Shown here in pieces: positions 54,490-64,000 of a stretch of DNA of 64,000 bases. The DNA is from Sphingobium sp. AP49 (GTDB lineage Bacteria; Pseudomonadota; Alphaproteobacteria; Sphingomonadales; Sphingomonadaceae): the NCBI RefSeq assembly GCF_000281715.2, contig NZ_CP124576.1:2239501-2303500 (forward strand), in the 5' to 3' direction. The notes under the pieces are model-generated. The model did no database searches. It worked only from the letters and a program-made list of their open reading frames with translations, and was not told where the DNA came from. Numbering within the stretch: position 1 is the first letter of the stretch; each line of letters starts with the position of its first letter. The position numbers and the translations under genes are program-made.

Positions 54490-54530
54490 AAAGAAAAAGT
54501 GCCCGAACCGCTTTCGCGATCCGGGCACTT
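54490..54530 (-). terminator. Strong intrinsic terminator in the hsp20-lolC gap
   Basis: On the minus strand, aagtgcccg pairs perfectly with cgggcactt, an inner CGC-GAAA-GCG tetraloop stem lies inside it, and the stem is followed by TTTTTCTTT. No protein gene ends here on this strand, so it must end a non-coding transcript coming from the right. Confidence 0.7.
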
Positions 54531-54690
54531 AATGGACGATTGCTCGTCTCCCCCTTGGCCTGCCTCTACCGACTTCTCAGCCCCCTAAGCTCGAAGTGGG
54601 AAGCAGTATCCCTGAACCACGGCCTTTTGCCTGTGCTTCGAGTGCCTTGCTATGACCGGCGCAGGCCCCTGTCACGGGCTAAATCCGACT
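54490..54690 (-). ncRNA. Candidate structured small RNA (possibly 6S-like)
   Basis: No convincing gene occupies the 579 bases from 54228 to 54806. On the minus strand a long hairpin can form: ggcctgc (54667-54661) with gcaggcc (54563-54557) as closing stem, a large asymmetric internal bubble, and an inner stem cttcgag (54642-54636)/ctcgaag with a terminal loop. The transcript would end at the strong terminator at 54490-54530. A single stem with a central bubble is the 6S RNA layout, but I cannot match the sequence to a known family, and the 5' end and promoter are uncertain. The right edge (about 54690) is an estimate. Confidence 0.45.
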
Positions 54691-54806
54691 GCTGTGATTT
54701 TCTGTGACGCCCTGTGTCCCGAGTGCAACATTCCTGCAATGCTTGCCGTCATGACACAGCCTGCTAGACCGGCCGGATCATTCCAAGAAGGGCCGTTCGC
54801 GCCACC

Positions 54807-56057
54807 ATGATTCTATCCCGCTACGAACGCATGATCGCCAAGCGCTATTTGCTGCCAGGCAAGGGGGAGGGGTTCATCTTCCTCGTCGCCGGCATCAGCC
54901 TGGCCGCCGTCATGCTTGGAGTCGCTGCCCTCATTATCGTGATGAGCGTCATGAACGGTTTCCGCGCGGAACTGTTCGACAAGATTGTTGGCCTTAATGG
55001 CCATGCCGTGGTTCAGGGCTATGGCGGGCGACTGCCCGACTGGCGGGATGTGCTGAAGGACGCGAAGGCTACAGCTGGCGTAACCAGCGCAACCCCGCTG
55101 ATCGAGCAGCCCCTGCTTGCTGTCTTTCAGGGACGGGTCGAAGGCGTGCTGGTTCGCGGTATGACCGTGCCTGACATTCGCAACAACAAGACGCTGAAGG
55201 GCAAGGTGGTTGCCGGCGATCTCAACGCCCTGACCGCCAATGGCGGGAAGGTGGGCATTGGCGTCCGGCTGGCGGAAAATCTGGGTATCCAGGTAGGCGA
55301 CAGCATCACGATCATGAACCCGGCCGGTCGGGCAACCCCGTTCGGTACCATGCCGCGCCAGATATCCTATCAGGTTGCCGCCATCTTCGAGGTCGGCGTC
55401 TATGATTATGACAAGGCGTTCGTCGTCATGCCGATCGAGGATGCGCAGACGCTGTTGCTGCTGGGCGATGTCGTCAGCATGATCGAAGTCGAGACGGTCA
55501 ATGCCGACAAGGTCGGACCGATTTTGGAGCCGCTGGCCGCCAAGGTGGCGGGGCGGGCCGTCGTCCAGGACTGGCGGCAGATGAATGCGAGCCTGTTCGA
55601 GGCGCTGGCGGTCGAGCGGGTGGCGATGTTCGTCGTGCTCTCGATCATCGTGCTGGTCGCCGTATTCAACATCCTGTCTTCGCTGATCATGCTGGTGCGT
55701 GCCAAGACGCGCGACATCGCGATCCTGCGAACCATGGGGGCAAGTCGCGGGGGCCTAGTCAAGATTTTCATGACCGTGGGCGTTACCATCGGCACGCTGG
55801 GCATGGTGGCGGGCATGGTGTTGGGCTTCACCTTCCTCTTCTTCCGCCAGAGCATGGTGAATGCGATCCAGTTCGTGACAGGGCAGAATTTGTGGGATCC
55901 GTCGATCCGGTTCCTAACCGAATTGCCGTCCAAGCCCGATCCGGTCGAAATTGCGATCATCTGCATCATGGCGCTGGTCTTCAGCTTCCTTGCCACCCTC
56001 TATCCGGCCTTCAAGGCCGCCAACACCGATCCAGTCCAGGTACTGCGCTATGAATGA
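54807..56057 (+). CDS. lolC: Lipoprotein-releasing ABC transporter permease LolC/LolE
   Basis: A 416-residue inner-membrane protein. Four membrane helices frame the domain: [20 protein letters not shown] near residue 25, then a large periplasmic MacB-like domain, and three C-terminal helices including [20 protein letters not shown] with the cytoplasmic coupling segment [16 protein letters not shown]. It extracts lipoproteins from the inner membrane and hands them to LolA. In alphaproteobacteria a single LolC/E-type permease pairs with LolD. It overlaps lolD by 8 bases. Confidence 0.93.
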   Translation: MILSRYERMIAKRYLLPGKGEGFIFLVAGISLAAVMLGVAALIIVMSVMNGFRAELFDKIVGLNGHAVVQGYGGRLPDWRDVLKDAKATAGVTSATPLIEQPLLAVFQGRVEGVLVRGMTVPDIRNNKTLKGKVVAGDLNALTANGGKVGIGVRLAENLGIQVGDSITIMNPAGRATPFGTMPRQISYQVAAIFEVGVYDYDKAFVVMPIEDAQTLLLLGDVVSMIEVETVNADKVGPILEPLAAKVAGRAVVQDWRQMNASLFEALAVERVAMFVVLSIIVLVAVFNILSSLIMLVRAKTRDIAILRTMGASRGGLVKIFMTVGVTIGTLGMVAGMVLGFTFLFFRQSMVNAIQFVTGQNLWDPSIRFLTELPSKPDPVEIAIICIMALVFSFLATLYPAFKAANTDPVQVLRYE

Positions 56058-56736
56058 TGTCCTCAAGGTCACTGGCCTGTCCCGTAGCTTCACCCAGGGC
56101 GGAGTCACGATCGACGTGCTGCGCGGCGTCGACCTGACCGTCGGGCCGGGCGAAATCGTCGCGCTGCTCGGGCCGTCGGGATCGGGAAAATCGACCATGC
56201 TGCAGGCCGTCGGCTTGCTGGAGGGGGGATTTGACGGGTCGATCCGGATCGCCGGCGAGGAGGCGGCGAAGCTCGACAATGATGGGCGTACCCGCCTGCG
56301 CCGCGATGCGCTGGGCTTTGTTTACCAGTTCCACCACCTATTGCCCGATTTCAACGCCACCGAGAATGTCGTGCTACCGCAGGTGATCCGCGATGCGACC
56401 ATGGCGGCGGCGCGGACCCGGGCGGAATCGCTGCTGACCGCGTTGGGGCTCGGCCATCGGCTGGACCATCGGCCAAGCCAGTTGTCGGGCGGCGAGCAGC
56501 AGCGCGTCGCGGTGGCCCGTGCCCTGGCCAATCGCCCGGCGCTGGTGCTGGCCGACGAGCCGACCGGCAATCTGGACGAGCGCACCGCCGACGTCGTCCT
56601 CGCCGAATTCCTCCGTCTCGTGCGGGGGGAAGGATCCGCAGCCCTGGTCGCCACCCATAATGAACGGCTGGCGCAGAAGATGGACCGCGTCGTCCGCCTG
56701 CACGAAGGCCGGCTGGAAGAGGCGTCAGCCCGGTAG
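56050..56736 (+). CDS. lolD: Lipoprotein-releasing ABC transporter ATP-binding protein LolD
   Basis: A 228-residue ABC ATPase. Walker A is [14 protein letters not shown], the signature is [16 protein letters not shown], Walker B is [13 protein letters not shown], and the switch His lies in VATHNE. It powers lipoprotein release by the LolC dimer. The ATG lies inside the 3' end of lolC; a longer open frame upstream is antisense-free but lies within lolC and is rejected. Its stop overlaps the stop of the convergent GGDEF gene by 12 bases. Confidence 0.95.
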   Translation: MNDVLKVTGLSRSFTQGGVTIDVLRGVDLTVGPGEIVALLGPSGSGKSTMLQAVGLLEGGFDGSIRIAGEEAAKLDNDGRTRLRRDALGFVYQFHHLLPDFNATENVVLPQVIRDATMAAARTRAESLLTALGLGHRLDHRPSQLSGGEQQRVAVARALANRPALVLADEPTGNLDERTADVVLAEFLRLVRGEGSAALVATHNERLAQKMDRVVRLHEGRLEEASAR

Positions 56737-58530
56737 CAAGCCTTCGCGCGCGGTCGCGACGATGATTTGGTCGCGCCCCTCGCTCTTGGCGCGCAGCAGC
56801 GCGGCGTCGGCGGTGGTGACCATGCGGATGGCGGCGCCATGATCGGGCCAGGCTGCGAGACCGAAGGACGCGGTGATCGGTCCCAACTCCTGGCCGCGAT
56901 GATCGACCCGCAGGTCGCGGATGCGCTGCTGGATCTGAGCCGAGCGGGTCAATGCCTGTTCCAGCGTGAACCCCGGCATCAGCAGGACGAATTCCTCACC
57001 GCCCAGGCGGAAGGCGAAACCCTGTTCGCGCAAAGAGTCGCCCAGCACGGCACCGACCGCCCGCAGCACCGCGTCGCCGGCATCATGGCCATGATTGTCA
57101 TTGAACCGCTTGAAATGGTCGATGTCGACCATCAGGCAGGAGAGCGGGGCGTGGTTGCGTTCCGCCTCGTCCACCAGCGCCTCGAACATCGCGTCGAAAT
57201 GGCGGCGGTTGGGCAGGCCGGTCAGTGCGTCGGCCATCGCCATTTCGCGCAGCGCGTCGCGCAGGCGCAGGTTGGCGAGGGCGAGGCCGATATTTTCGGC
57301 CAGCATTTCCAGATATTTTTCAGCCCGGTCGAGATGCTCGGCATCCATCGCCTTGGTCTGCTCGAAATAGAGCAGGCCAATGCTCTCGCCCTGGGCGGCG
57401 AGCGGGATGCAGATCGTCGGGATCGCGGTCTCGCCTTCCAGATGTTCGCAGGCGATGTCGACCATTTCACCGCGTGGCTTGTGTACCTGGCCGCGGCGTA
57501 GTGCCCAGCAGGCCGAGGCCGGGAAGTCACTGCGTGACTGTCTGGGGGAAAGCCAGTCGCACGCCTGCAGCATCATGTTGCGCCGGATATCGTGGATATA
57601 GAGGCGGCCGGGGAAGTCGGGCGTGATCTCCGGCGTGAAGCGGCGAACAACCTCGACCAGGTCGGTGGTGTTGTCGCACCCCTGCAATCGCTGGGTCATG
57701 CGGGACAACAGGTCCCGCATGGTGCGGTCGACATCGCGCTCCTGCTCCAGGCGCTGTCGCTCCAGGCCATTTTCGCGAAAGATGCGGATCGCCTGGGCCA
57801 TATCGCCGATCTCGTCCACCTGCGGGAAATCGGGCGGGACTGCCGCGAAATCCTGCGCGGCAAGACGGGTGACGACATCGCTTAGACGCACGACGGGATG
57901 CAGGATGCGCTGTTTCAGCACGAAATAGAGTACGCACAGGAACAGCAGGGCGGTGACGCCCAGCATGACTTCCGACATGGTCCGCCACTGGCGCGCCGTA
58001 TCGGTTGCGCTCTGCACCGCCGTGTCGGTGCGATGGTCCAGCATATATTGGAAACGACCGACCTGAGCGGCAACCCGGTCCAACTCGCGGCCATATTCGT
58101 CGCCGAACAAGATGGTGCGGGCTGTCTTGTCGTCGCCCGCCTGCGCCGCCTTGATTGCGACATCCTGTTCGTCGGCCAGGGCATCGGACCATTGGAGGGC
58201 CTGGCGCAGCGCGTTCAGCTCATTCTCGTTGGCGCCCGCATCCTTGAGATGGCGGATGCGATCCTCGACCGAACGCAGGGCTTCCTGTTCGCGACGATAG
58301 ACCACCAGATGGCTGGGGTCGCCGGAAATGACATAGCCGCGCGCCTGTTCGGTCAGGCGATAGACATCCTCCTCCAGCGTGGCGGTGAGCTGATCGAAAT
58401 TGGCGCGCTGGGCGACGGCGGCGCGCTCGCGCTGCTCGGCCCCCGATGCGAACAGCATCGTCGTGCCGGACGCCAGGGTGAGCAGGACGGTGGCCCCATA
58501 GGCCCAGTTGGTGATCGTGGATAAACGCAT
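56725..58530 (-). CDS. Membrane diguanylate cyclase with CHASE3-like sensor, HAMP, GAF and GGDEF domains
   Basis: A 601-residue protein. Order: an N-terminal membrane helix ([19 protein letters not shown]), a CHASE3-like extracytoplasmic helical region, a second helix near residue 195 ([18 protein letters not shown]), HAMP, a coiled linker, a GAF domain around 290-415 and the GGDEF domain from about 440. The active-site loop is GGEEF at residues 510-514, so it should make c-di-GMP. The inhibitory I-site, RxxD five residues upstream, reads REQG, so product inhibition is probably lost. No EAL domain. It is downstream of the YIP1-family gene on the same strand and may be in its transcript. Confidence 0.88.
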   Translation of the reverse strand: MRLSTITNWAYGATVLLTLASGTTMLFASGAEQRERAAVAQRANFDQLTATLEEDVYRLTEQARGYVISGDPSHLVVYRREQEALRSVEDRIRHLKDAGANENELNALRQALQWSDALADEQDVAIKAAQAGDDKTARTILFGDEYGRELDRVAAQVGRFQYMLDHRTDTAVQSATDTARQWRTMSEVMLGVTALLFLCVLYFVLKQRILHPVVRLSDVVTRLAAQDFAAVPPDFPQVDEIGDMAQAIRIFRENGLERQRLEQERDVDRTMRDLLSRMTQRLQGCDNTTDLVEVVRRFTPEITPDFPGRLYIHDIRRNMMLQACDWLSPRQSRSDFPASACWALRRGQVHKPRGEMVDIACEHLEGETAIPTICIPLAAQGESIGLLYFEQTKAMDAEHLDRAEKYLEMLAENIGLALANLRLRDALREMAMADALTGLPNRRHFDAMFEALVDEAERNHAPLSCLMVDIDHFKRFNDNHGHDAGDAVLRAVGAVLGDSLREQGFAFRLGGEEFVLLMPGFTLEQALTRSAQIQQRIRDLRVDHRGQELGPITASFGLAAWPDHGAAIRMVTTADAALLRAKSEGRDQIIVATAREGLLPG

Positions 58531-58594
58531 GATGGCGCCTAACCTAGGTCCGATAGCTTGGCAATTCGTTACGCGAACGACGTCATGGCATTGC

Positions 58595-59767
58595 CTATTT
58601 TGCGGCGAGCGCGGTCAGCCGATCAAGGTCCAGCCCGTTCACCGCAGCCTTGATTTCATCGATATTCGCGGCTGTGCCTTCCGCCTCGATCATGAAGCGG
58701 TTGGCGAGGGTGGTCGCATATTTGCCATGGCGGCTGCCCTTGTCCCATTCCTCAGTCACGATGCGGCCGTCGATGGTCTGGGTTCGCTCATAGCCATTGG
58801 CTGTTTGCTTGTTCGACTGGATGTTAAGCGCCGCGCCAATCCCGGCAAAGGCGCCGGCGACCGCGATGTCGTTCACCTCAAGCTCGATCTCATCCTCGCC
58901 CGCCTGATAACGGGCGCTGGCATGGGTGCCGGCGGACATGCCGCTGCTTTCGATCTCCGTGCGGGTGAAGCGGCCGATCTTCTCAGGCAACAAGGCCTGC
59001 AGCACATCGGGCGCGATCGCGGCGGCGTTGCCATTCTTGGTCGCCTCCTCCATCCGCCTGGCGGCTTGCTCCATCTGCTTGCTGGCGGCGTCCATCTTGT
59101 CGACATCGATCTTGCCGATGCCGGGTATCACCATTTCGCCACCGGTCTCGTCCGGCCGGGCCTGGCCGCCGAACAGGCCGCTGAACGGCATGGCGAGCAG
59201 GCTGGCGAGGATGAAGAGCAGGACGCCCGCAACCAGCGTGACGATGATATAGGGTAGAGCCTTCTGTTCAGGCACCTTCATCAGCCGGGGCAGGCCGAGA
59301 TAGAGGAGGTAGAGGCCGTAAAGCCCGAGCAGACCGAGCATCCCAAGCCCCGGGATCAGCGAGAAGATGCCGGCCAGCCAGCCTGCGGTCGCCGAATAGG
59401 CCGAAATCTTGAACGCCTTGAGCTTGTCGCGCTGGCCGCCGAAACTGGGGGCGAGGAAATTGATGATGATCGCCAGTACCGCAAGGCCGATCAGCGACAG
59501 GACATAATGGGCGATGGCCATGCCGATCGCGCCGATCAGCGGCGGGCGCCAGGAAAAGCCAAACAGGCCATGGCCGAAAAGCTGGCCGCCGATCAGCGTG
59601 GCAAGCGGCGGGATCGCCGCCAGGATCATGGCATAGCCAGTATAGATTCCGCCGATGCTGGCCGGTTCGGCCTCGATCACCGACCATTCGTCCTTTGGCC
59701 GCAGGATGATCGCCTTGGCCCGATCGACGATGCCGGGTGGGGTGGAAACCGGGTTGCTATCCGACAT
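58595..59767 (-). CDS. YIP1 family membrane protein
   Basis: A 390-residue protein. Residues ~10-195 form a Yip1-like block: IILRPKDEWSVIEAEPASIG followed by four or five hydrophobic helices (IGMAIAHYVLSLIGLAVLAI, YIIVTLVAGVLLFILASLLA). The C-terminal half is soluble and charged, beginning IDKMDAASKQMEQ. Function is unknown in bacteria; homologues are transmembrane proteins of unclear role. MSDSNPV is preferred because GGGAGG lies 7 bases before it. It is divergent from dnaE. Confidence 0.72.
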   Translation of the reverse strand: MSDSNPVSTPPGIVDRAKAIILRPKDEWSVIEAEPASIGGIYTGYAMILAAIPPLATLIGGQLFGHGLFGFSWRPPLIGAIGMAIAHYVLSLIGLAVLAIIINFLAPSFGGQRDKLKAFKISAYSATAGWLAGIFSLIPGLGMLGLLGLYGLYLLYLGLPRLMKVPEQKALPYIIVTLVAGVLLFILASLLAMPFSGLFGGQARPDETGGEMVIPGIGKIDVDKMDAASKQMEQAARRMEEATKNGNAAAIAPDVLQALLPEKIGRFTRTEIESSGMSAGTHASARYQAGEDEIELEVNDIAVAGAFAGIGAALNIQSNKQTANGYERTQTIDGRIVTEEWDKGSRHGKYATTLANRFMIEAEGTAANIDEIKAAVNGLDLDRLTALAAK

Positions 59768-59903
59768 GAGCGTCCTCCCTGTTCTCTGGGGCGATAGGAT
59801 CAGCAAGCACAGTCCTTGGCAAGCGACAAGTGGTGCTCTTTTGTCCACAGCTTTTCGTAGGCCGGGACTGGCGCGTGAACGCGCGTGTCGTTAGGTTGAC
59901 GCG

Positions 59904-62900
59904 ATGTCCCATTCTGCCTTCGTACCGCTGCGTATCTTTTCGTCCTTCACCATGCTCGAAGGGGCGATCGACCCCAAGAAGATCGCCAAGCAGGCCAAGG
60001 CTCTGGGGTTTCCGGCGGCGGCGATCACCGATCGCAATGGCCTTTATGGTTCGATGGCCTTTTCCGACGGCTGCAAGGGTGAGGGCGTGCAGCCGATCGT
60101 CGGCGCCATGCTGGGCGTGGCGCGGCCGGGCCGACCGTCCAATGCGCCGGCGGTGCATGACTGGATCGCCCTTTATGCCCAGGATGCCGGCGGTTACGAC
60201 AATATCTGCGCGCTCGTCTCTATGGCGCATCTCGACCGGCCGTTGGAGGAAGTGCCGCATGTCACGCTCGACATGTTGGAAGGGCGGACCGACGGCGTGA
60301 TCGCACTGACGGCCGGCGGGGAAGGGGCGATTGCCCGCCTGTTCGCCGAGGATCAGCCCGACGCCGCGCTCGCCTATGCCGACCGGCTGCAGGCTTTGTT
60401 TCCAGATCGGCTCTATGTCGAGATCTGCCGCAGGCTCGATCCGGTCGAGGGCAAGGCGGAGCCGCATCTGCTCGACCTGGCCTATGACCGTAACCTGCCG
60501 CTGGTCGCGACGAACCCGACCTGCTTTGCCGAGCCGGAATTCCACGCGGCGCATGACGTGATGCTGTGCATTGCCGATGGCGCCTATGTCGAGACGCCCG
60601 ATCGCCGTACCAGTTCACCCGACGCTTGGATGAAGCCGGCGGCGGAGATGAAGCGGCTGTTCGAGGATCTGCCCGAAGCGCTGGCCAACACGCTGGTCGT
60701 GGCGCAGCGCTGCGCGGTGATGGCGCCCAAGCGCAAGCCGATCCTGCCGAGCCTTGCCGGCGATATCGAGGGTGAGGCGCGGATGTTGCGCGAGCAGGCC
60801 AGTGCGGGCCTCGACGCGCGTCTGGAGAAGCTGGACATCACGAGCGATGAGGGGCGCCAGCCCTATCTCGACCGGTTGAAGTTCGAGACCGACATCATCA
60901 TCCAGATGGGATTTCCTGGGTACTTCCTGATCGTGGCCGACTTCATCAAATGGGCCAAGGATCATGATATTCCGGTCGGACCGGGCCGTGGTTCGGGCGC
61001 CGGATCGCTGGTCGCCTGGGCGCTGACCATCACCGATCTCGACCCATTGCAACTGGGCCTGCTGTTCGAGCGCTTCCTGAACCCGGAACGCGTGTCCATG
61101 CCCGACTTCGACATCGACTTCTGCGAAACAAGGCGTGGCGAGGTGATCCGCTACGTCCAGCAGAAATATGGCGTCGACCATGTGGCCCAGATCATCACCT
61201 TTGGTAAATTGAAGGCGCGCGCCGTGCTGAAGGACACCGGCCGCGTGCTGCAGATGAGCTATGGCCAGGTCGATCGCCTGGCCAAGCTGGTGCCCAACCA
61301 TCCGACCGATCCCTGGACGCTGGAACGCTCGCTGAACGGCGTCGCCGAGTTCAAGGCGGAATATGACAATGACAATCAGGTCAAGCGCCTGATCGACTAT
61401 GCGATGAAGCTGGAGGGCTTTCCACGCCACAGCTCCACCCACGCGGCCGGCGTGGTGATCGGCGACCGGCCGCTGAGCCAGTTGGTGCCGCTCTATCGCG
61501 ATCCGCGATCCGACATGCCGGTGACCCAGTTCGACATGAAGTTCGTCGAGGGCGCGGGCCTGGTCAAGTTCGACTTTCTTGGCCTCAAGACGCTGTCGGT
61601 GCTGCAGAAGGCGGTGCAACTGCTCAAGGGACGCGGCGTTACCGTCGATCTCGACACGCTCGCCTGGGATGACACGAAGGTCTATGACCTGCTTCAGCGC
61701 GGCGATACGGTCGGCGTGTTCCAGCTGGAATCCGAAGGCATGCGCAAGACTCTGGCCGCCGTGCGCCCGACCAATTTCGGCGACATCATCGCGCTCGTGT
61801 CGCTCTACCGCCCTGGCCCGATGGACAATATTCCGATGTTCGGGCGCCGCAAGAATGGCCAGGAAGAGATTGAATATCCACACATCCTGCTGAAACCGAT
61901 CCTCGAAGAAACCTATGGTATCTTCGTCTATCAGGAACAGGTGATGCAGGCCGCGCAGATATTGGCCGGCTACAGCCTAGGCGACGCCGACCTTCTGCGC
62001 CGCGCCATGGGCAAGAAGGTGAAGGCGGAGATGGACGCGCAGCGTTCGCGCTTCGTCGAAGGCTGCGCCAGAAGCGACATCAAACCGGCCAAGGCCAATG
62101 AACTGTTCGACTTGATCGACAAGTTCGCCGGCTATGGCTTCAACAAGTCGCACGCCGCCGCCTATGCCCTGCTCGCCTATCAGACGGCGTGGCTCAAGGC
62201 GCATTATCCGGCCGAATTCTATGCTGGGTCGATGGCGTTCGATATCCATCTCACGGAAAAACTGACCGTTTTCGTCGACGATATGCGGCGCATGGGGATG
62301 ACCTGCCTGCCGCCCGACATCAACCGGAGCGAGGCGGACTTCACCGTCGAGGCGGTGCCGTTCGAGGGGGACGATCCACGCCTGGGCTTTGCCGTGCGCT
62401 ATGCGCTGGGTGGCCTCAAGGGCGTTGGCGAGAAGGCGATGGAGCAACTCGTCGCCGAGCGCGCGGCCAGCGGGCCGTTCAAGAGTCTGGACGATCTGGC
62501 CGACCGGATCGAGCCGCGCCTGCTCAACCGGCGCCAGCTTGAAAGCCTGGCCGCTGCCGGCGCGTTCGATACCATCCATGCCGATCGGGCCGGGGTGCAT
62601 GCCGCCGCCGAAACCATCCTGAGCGTTGCGGCGAGCGCGGCGCAGGCGCGTGAGAGTGGGCAGGGCGGCCTGTTCGGTGATGTCGAGACGCCCCATGCCG
62701 ATGTCCGCATTCCGCCGCACCAGGCGTGGACCGTGTCGGACCGCATGGCGCAGGAAAAGGATGCCTTCGGCTTCTATTTCTCGGCGCATCCGGTCGATCG
62801 TTTCCGTCATCTGGCTGACGCACGCGGCGCAAAAAGCTATGGCGAAATCTGTTCGCAGCCGATGGGCATGCCTAACGCCGAAGGGCGCGTGATGGGCATC

Positions 62901-63446
62901 ATGGCGGCGATGGTCGAGGATGTGCGCTGGCGCGAGACGCGGCGCGGCGCCCGCTATGCCAACGCGACCTTTTCCGACCAGAGTGGCCAGTTCCAGGCGA
63001 GCTGTTTCGACGAGGATGCCTGCAAGCAGATCGAGGAAATGGCCCGAGAAGGTGACTGCGCCCTGCTGCATGTCGAACTGGATCGCCTGCCGGGTGAAGA
63101 AACGCCGCGAGTTACGGTGCGGCGGGTCGAACCCTTCCGCGAGATTGCCAATGCCTCCCGCATGGAACTGGTGCTCGATGTCGAGGCGCCGGGCGCGATC
63201 GAGACGCTGGCGGGCATATTGTCGCGCAGTCGCGGCGGACGCTGCGAAGTCTTCGTGCGGGCGCCGATCGGTGATGGTCAGGCGGCGCGGGTCTTTCTAG
63301 GCGACGATTTTACCCTGGGTGCAGATCAGGTCGATGATATCGGCGCAATTCAAGGAATTATCGTTCATAGCTTAAAGCGCATGGAGGCAAAGTCGGACGG
63401 CTATCGCGCCCGTAACCGACGTTCCGTGCTGCGCCTGGTCGGATGA
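59904..63446 (+). CDS. dnaE: DNA polymerase III subunit alpha
   Basis: A 1180-residue replicative polymerase. The N-terminal PHP domain begins FVPLRIFSSFTMLEGAIDPK. The palm holds the catalytic aspartates of PDFDIDF (Asp401, Asp403), and GFPRHSSTHAAGVVIGDRPL lies in the thumb/fingers area. The tail has the helix-hairpin-helix GLKGVGEKAMEQLVAERAAS and an OB fold. The PHP HxH metal motif is absent (PLRIFS where FVHLRVHS is expected), so the PHP domain is not expected to have nuclease activity; proofreading would come from DnaQ. The frame is otherwise intact. Confidence 0.97.
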   Translation: MSHSAFVPLRIFSSFTMLEGAIDPKKIAKQAKALGFPAAAITDRNGLYGSMAFSDGCKGEGVQPIVGAMLGVARPGRPSNAPAVHDWIALYAQDAGGYDNICALVSMAHLDRPLEEVPHVTLDMLEGRTDGVIALTAGGEGAIARLFAEDQPDAALAYADRLQALFPDRLYVEICRRLDPVEGKAEPHLLDLAYDRNLPLVATNPTCFAEPEFHAAHDVMLCIADGAYVETPDRRTSSPDAWMKPAAEMKRLFEDLPEALANTLVVAQRCAVMAPKRKPILPSLAGDIEGEARMLREQASAGLDARLEKLDITSDEGRQPYLDRLKFETDIIIQMGFPGYFLIVADFIKWAKDHDIPVGPGRGSGAGSLVAWALTITDLDPLQLGLLFERFLNPERVSMPDFDIDFCETRRGEVIRYVQQKYGVDHVAQIITFGKLKARAVLKDTGRVLQMSYGQVDRLAKLVPNHPTDPWTLERSLNGVAEFKAEYDNDNQVKRLIDYAMKLEGFPRHSSTHAAGVVIGDRPLSQLVPLYRDPRSDMPVTQFDMKFVEGAGLVKFDFLGLKTLSVLQKAVQLLKGRGVTVDLDTLAWDDTKVYDLLQRGDTVGVFQLESEGMRKTLAAVRPTNFGDIIALVSLYRPGPMDNIPMFGRRKNGQEEIEYPHILLKPILEETYGIFVYQEQVMQAAQILAGYSLGDADLLRRAMGKKVKAEMDAQRSRFVEGCARSDIKPAKANELFDLIDKFAGYGFNKSHAAAYALLAYQTAWLKAHYPAEFYAGSMAFDIHLTEKLTVFVDDMRRMGMTCLPPDINRSEADFTVEAVPFEGDDPRLGFAVRYALGGLKGVGEKAMEQLVAERAASGPFKSLDDLADRIEPRLLNRRQLESLAAAGAFDTIHADRAGVHAAAETILSVAASAAQARESGQGGLFGDVETPHADVRIPPHQAWTVSDRMAQEKDAFGFYFSAHPVDRFRHLADARGAKSYGEICSQPMGMPNAEGRVMGIMAAMVEDVRWRETRRGARYANATFSDQSGQFQASCFDEDACKQIEEMAREGDCALLHVELDRLPGEETPRVTVRRVEPFREIANASRMELVLDVEAPGAIETLAGILSRSRGGRCEVFVRAPIGDGQAARVFLGDDFTLGADQVDDIGAIQGIIVHSLKRMEAKSDGYRARNRRSVLRLVG

Positions 63447-63451
63447 GCGTC

Positions 63452-64000
63452 CTAGAATAACTGCATCTGTGCGCCGGCCGGAGGCCGGAACAGGTCGGCG
63501 CGGATGTTGATCCGTTCCTGCCCGAGGCCGGCCTTGCGGCGGGCCTTGGTGAAACGGGTGCGGGTGAGGTCAGCCCAGACGCCCTGGCCCCGCATCCGAC
63601 TGCCGAAGTCCGGATCATTGTCGCGGCCGCCGCGGATGTCGCGGATCAAGGCCATCACCTTGGCGGCGCGATCGGGATAATGAACGTCCAACCAGGCCCG
63701 GAACAGCGGCGCAACCTCATGCGGCAGGCGTACAAGGATATAGTTGACGTCGCGCGCGCCAGCGGTGGCGAGCCGTGCCACCATCTGTTCGATCTCATGG
63801 TCGTTGATCGCCGGTATGATTGGCGACATGTTCGCTGACACCGGGATTCCGGCTTCGGCCAGACGAGTGATCGCGGCGATGCGCCGTTCGGGATGGGGCG
63901 CGCGTGGCTCCAGCGTCCGGGCGATCCGTGGGTCGAGCGTGGTGACCGAGATCATCACCGCGACCAGATTGTCGCGTGCCAGATCAGCCAACAGGTCGAT
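63452..64000 (-). CDS. PA0069-type radical SAM protein (SPL-like), C-terminal part; start outside window
   Basis: The frame runs off the right edge, so only about 182 C-terminal residues are seen. VAVMISVTTLDPRIARTLEP, then NMSPIIPAINDHEIEQMVAR and FGSRMRGQGVWADLTR, match the PA0069-like radical SAM family (also annotated as SPL-family). The CxxxCxxC iron-sulfur motif lies in the missing N-terminal part. Function is unknown. It ends 5 bases from the convergent dnaE stop. Confidence 0.78.
   Translation of the reverse strand: MDLLADLARDNLVAVMISVTTLDPRIARTLEPRAPHPERRIAAITRLAEAGIPVSANMSPIIPAINDHEIEQMVARLATAGARDVNYILVRLPHEVAPLFRAWLDVHYPDRAAKVMALIRDIRGGRDNDPDFGSRMRGQGVWADLTRTRFTKARRKAGLGQERINIRADLFRPPAGAQMQLF

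Noticed and set aside
54490..54690. SRP (4.5S), RNase P or tmRNA gene
   Set aside because: None of the conserved cores of these RNAs is present on either strand.
54315..54707. 130-codon open frame on the plus strand between hsp20 and lolC
   Set aside because: It runs through the hairpins and the strong minus-strand terminator, has odd composition (many Arg, Cys and Ser) and no ribosome site. The interval fits an RNA gene and a promoter region better.

Overview
The window is a continuous, gene-dense, high-GC piece of an alphaproteobacterial chromosome. It looks like a sphingomonad (Sphingomonadaceae), most likely Sphingobium or a close relative. This is an inference from overall protein character, the mreBCD-mrdA-rodA cluster, tandem TraB/GumN proteins, abundant TonB-free envelope genes and sphingomonad-type palindromic repeats. 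No rRNA, CRISPR array, prophage or transposase is visible. Both ends are cut: a sulfotransferase at the left edge and a radical SAM protein at the right edge.

Left third (1-24 kb). A sulfotransferase tail and a zinc alcohol dehydrogenase precede two identical tRNA-Lys(CTT) genes. The rod-shape operon follows on the minus strand, mreB-mreC-mreD-mrdA-rodA, with the last four genes joined by 4-base overlaps. mutL diverges from it. Then come a LysE exporter, a MaoC dehydratase, two secreted or lipoprotein phosphatases/phosphodiesterases, a deoxyinosine/uracil glycosylase and ychF. A cassette-like insertion at 15.39-17.11 kb carries one two-domain putative peptidoglycan hydrolase, bracketed by inverted copies of a composite double-hairpin repeat. 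After it lie a DUF2490 protein, pgm, a secreted choloylglycine-hydrolase-family enzyme, pth, rplY and two TraB/GumN proteins.

Middle (24-46 kb). glyQ-glyS and ppdK lead to two identical tRNA-Arg(ACG) genes that enclose a tiny membrane-protein gene. Next are cobQ, a tadE/tadG pair, a protein joining a Phd/YefM-like segment to PAS domains, and an arginine succinyltransferase operon (M20 hydrolase-astA-astB). A DUF481 outer-membrane protein, rppH, a photolyase, a cyclopropane-fatty-acid synthase, an SDR and purF complete this part.

Right third (46-64 kb). A cytochrome c maturation operon, ccmC-D-E-F-G-H-I, lacks ccmA and ccmB. kup, whose start is overlapped by a short upstream ORF, follows. hsp20 comes next and has a leader that resembles a ROSE RNA thermometer. 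Beyond that leader is an intergenic region with a candidate minus-strand structured RNA ending in a clear intrinsic terminator. lolC-lolD, a CHASE3/GAF/GGDEF diguanylate cyclase, a YIP1-family membrane protein, dnaE and the radical SAM gene finish the window.

Most of the window is housekeeping: cell shape and envelope, translation, DNA repair and replication, cytochrome assembly and lipoprotein export. The places most worth a second look are the repeat-bracketed hydrolase, the non-coding region at 54.2-54.7 kb, the Phd-PAS fusion and the M20 enzyme in the ast operon.
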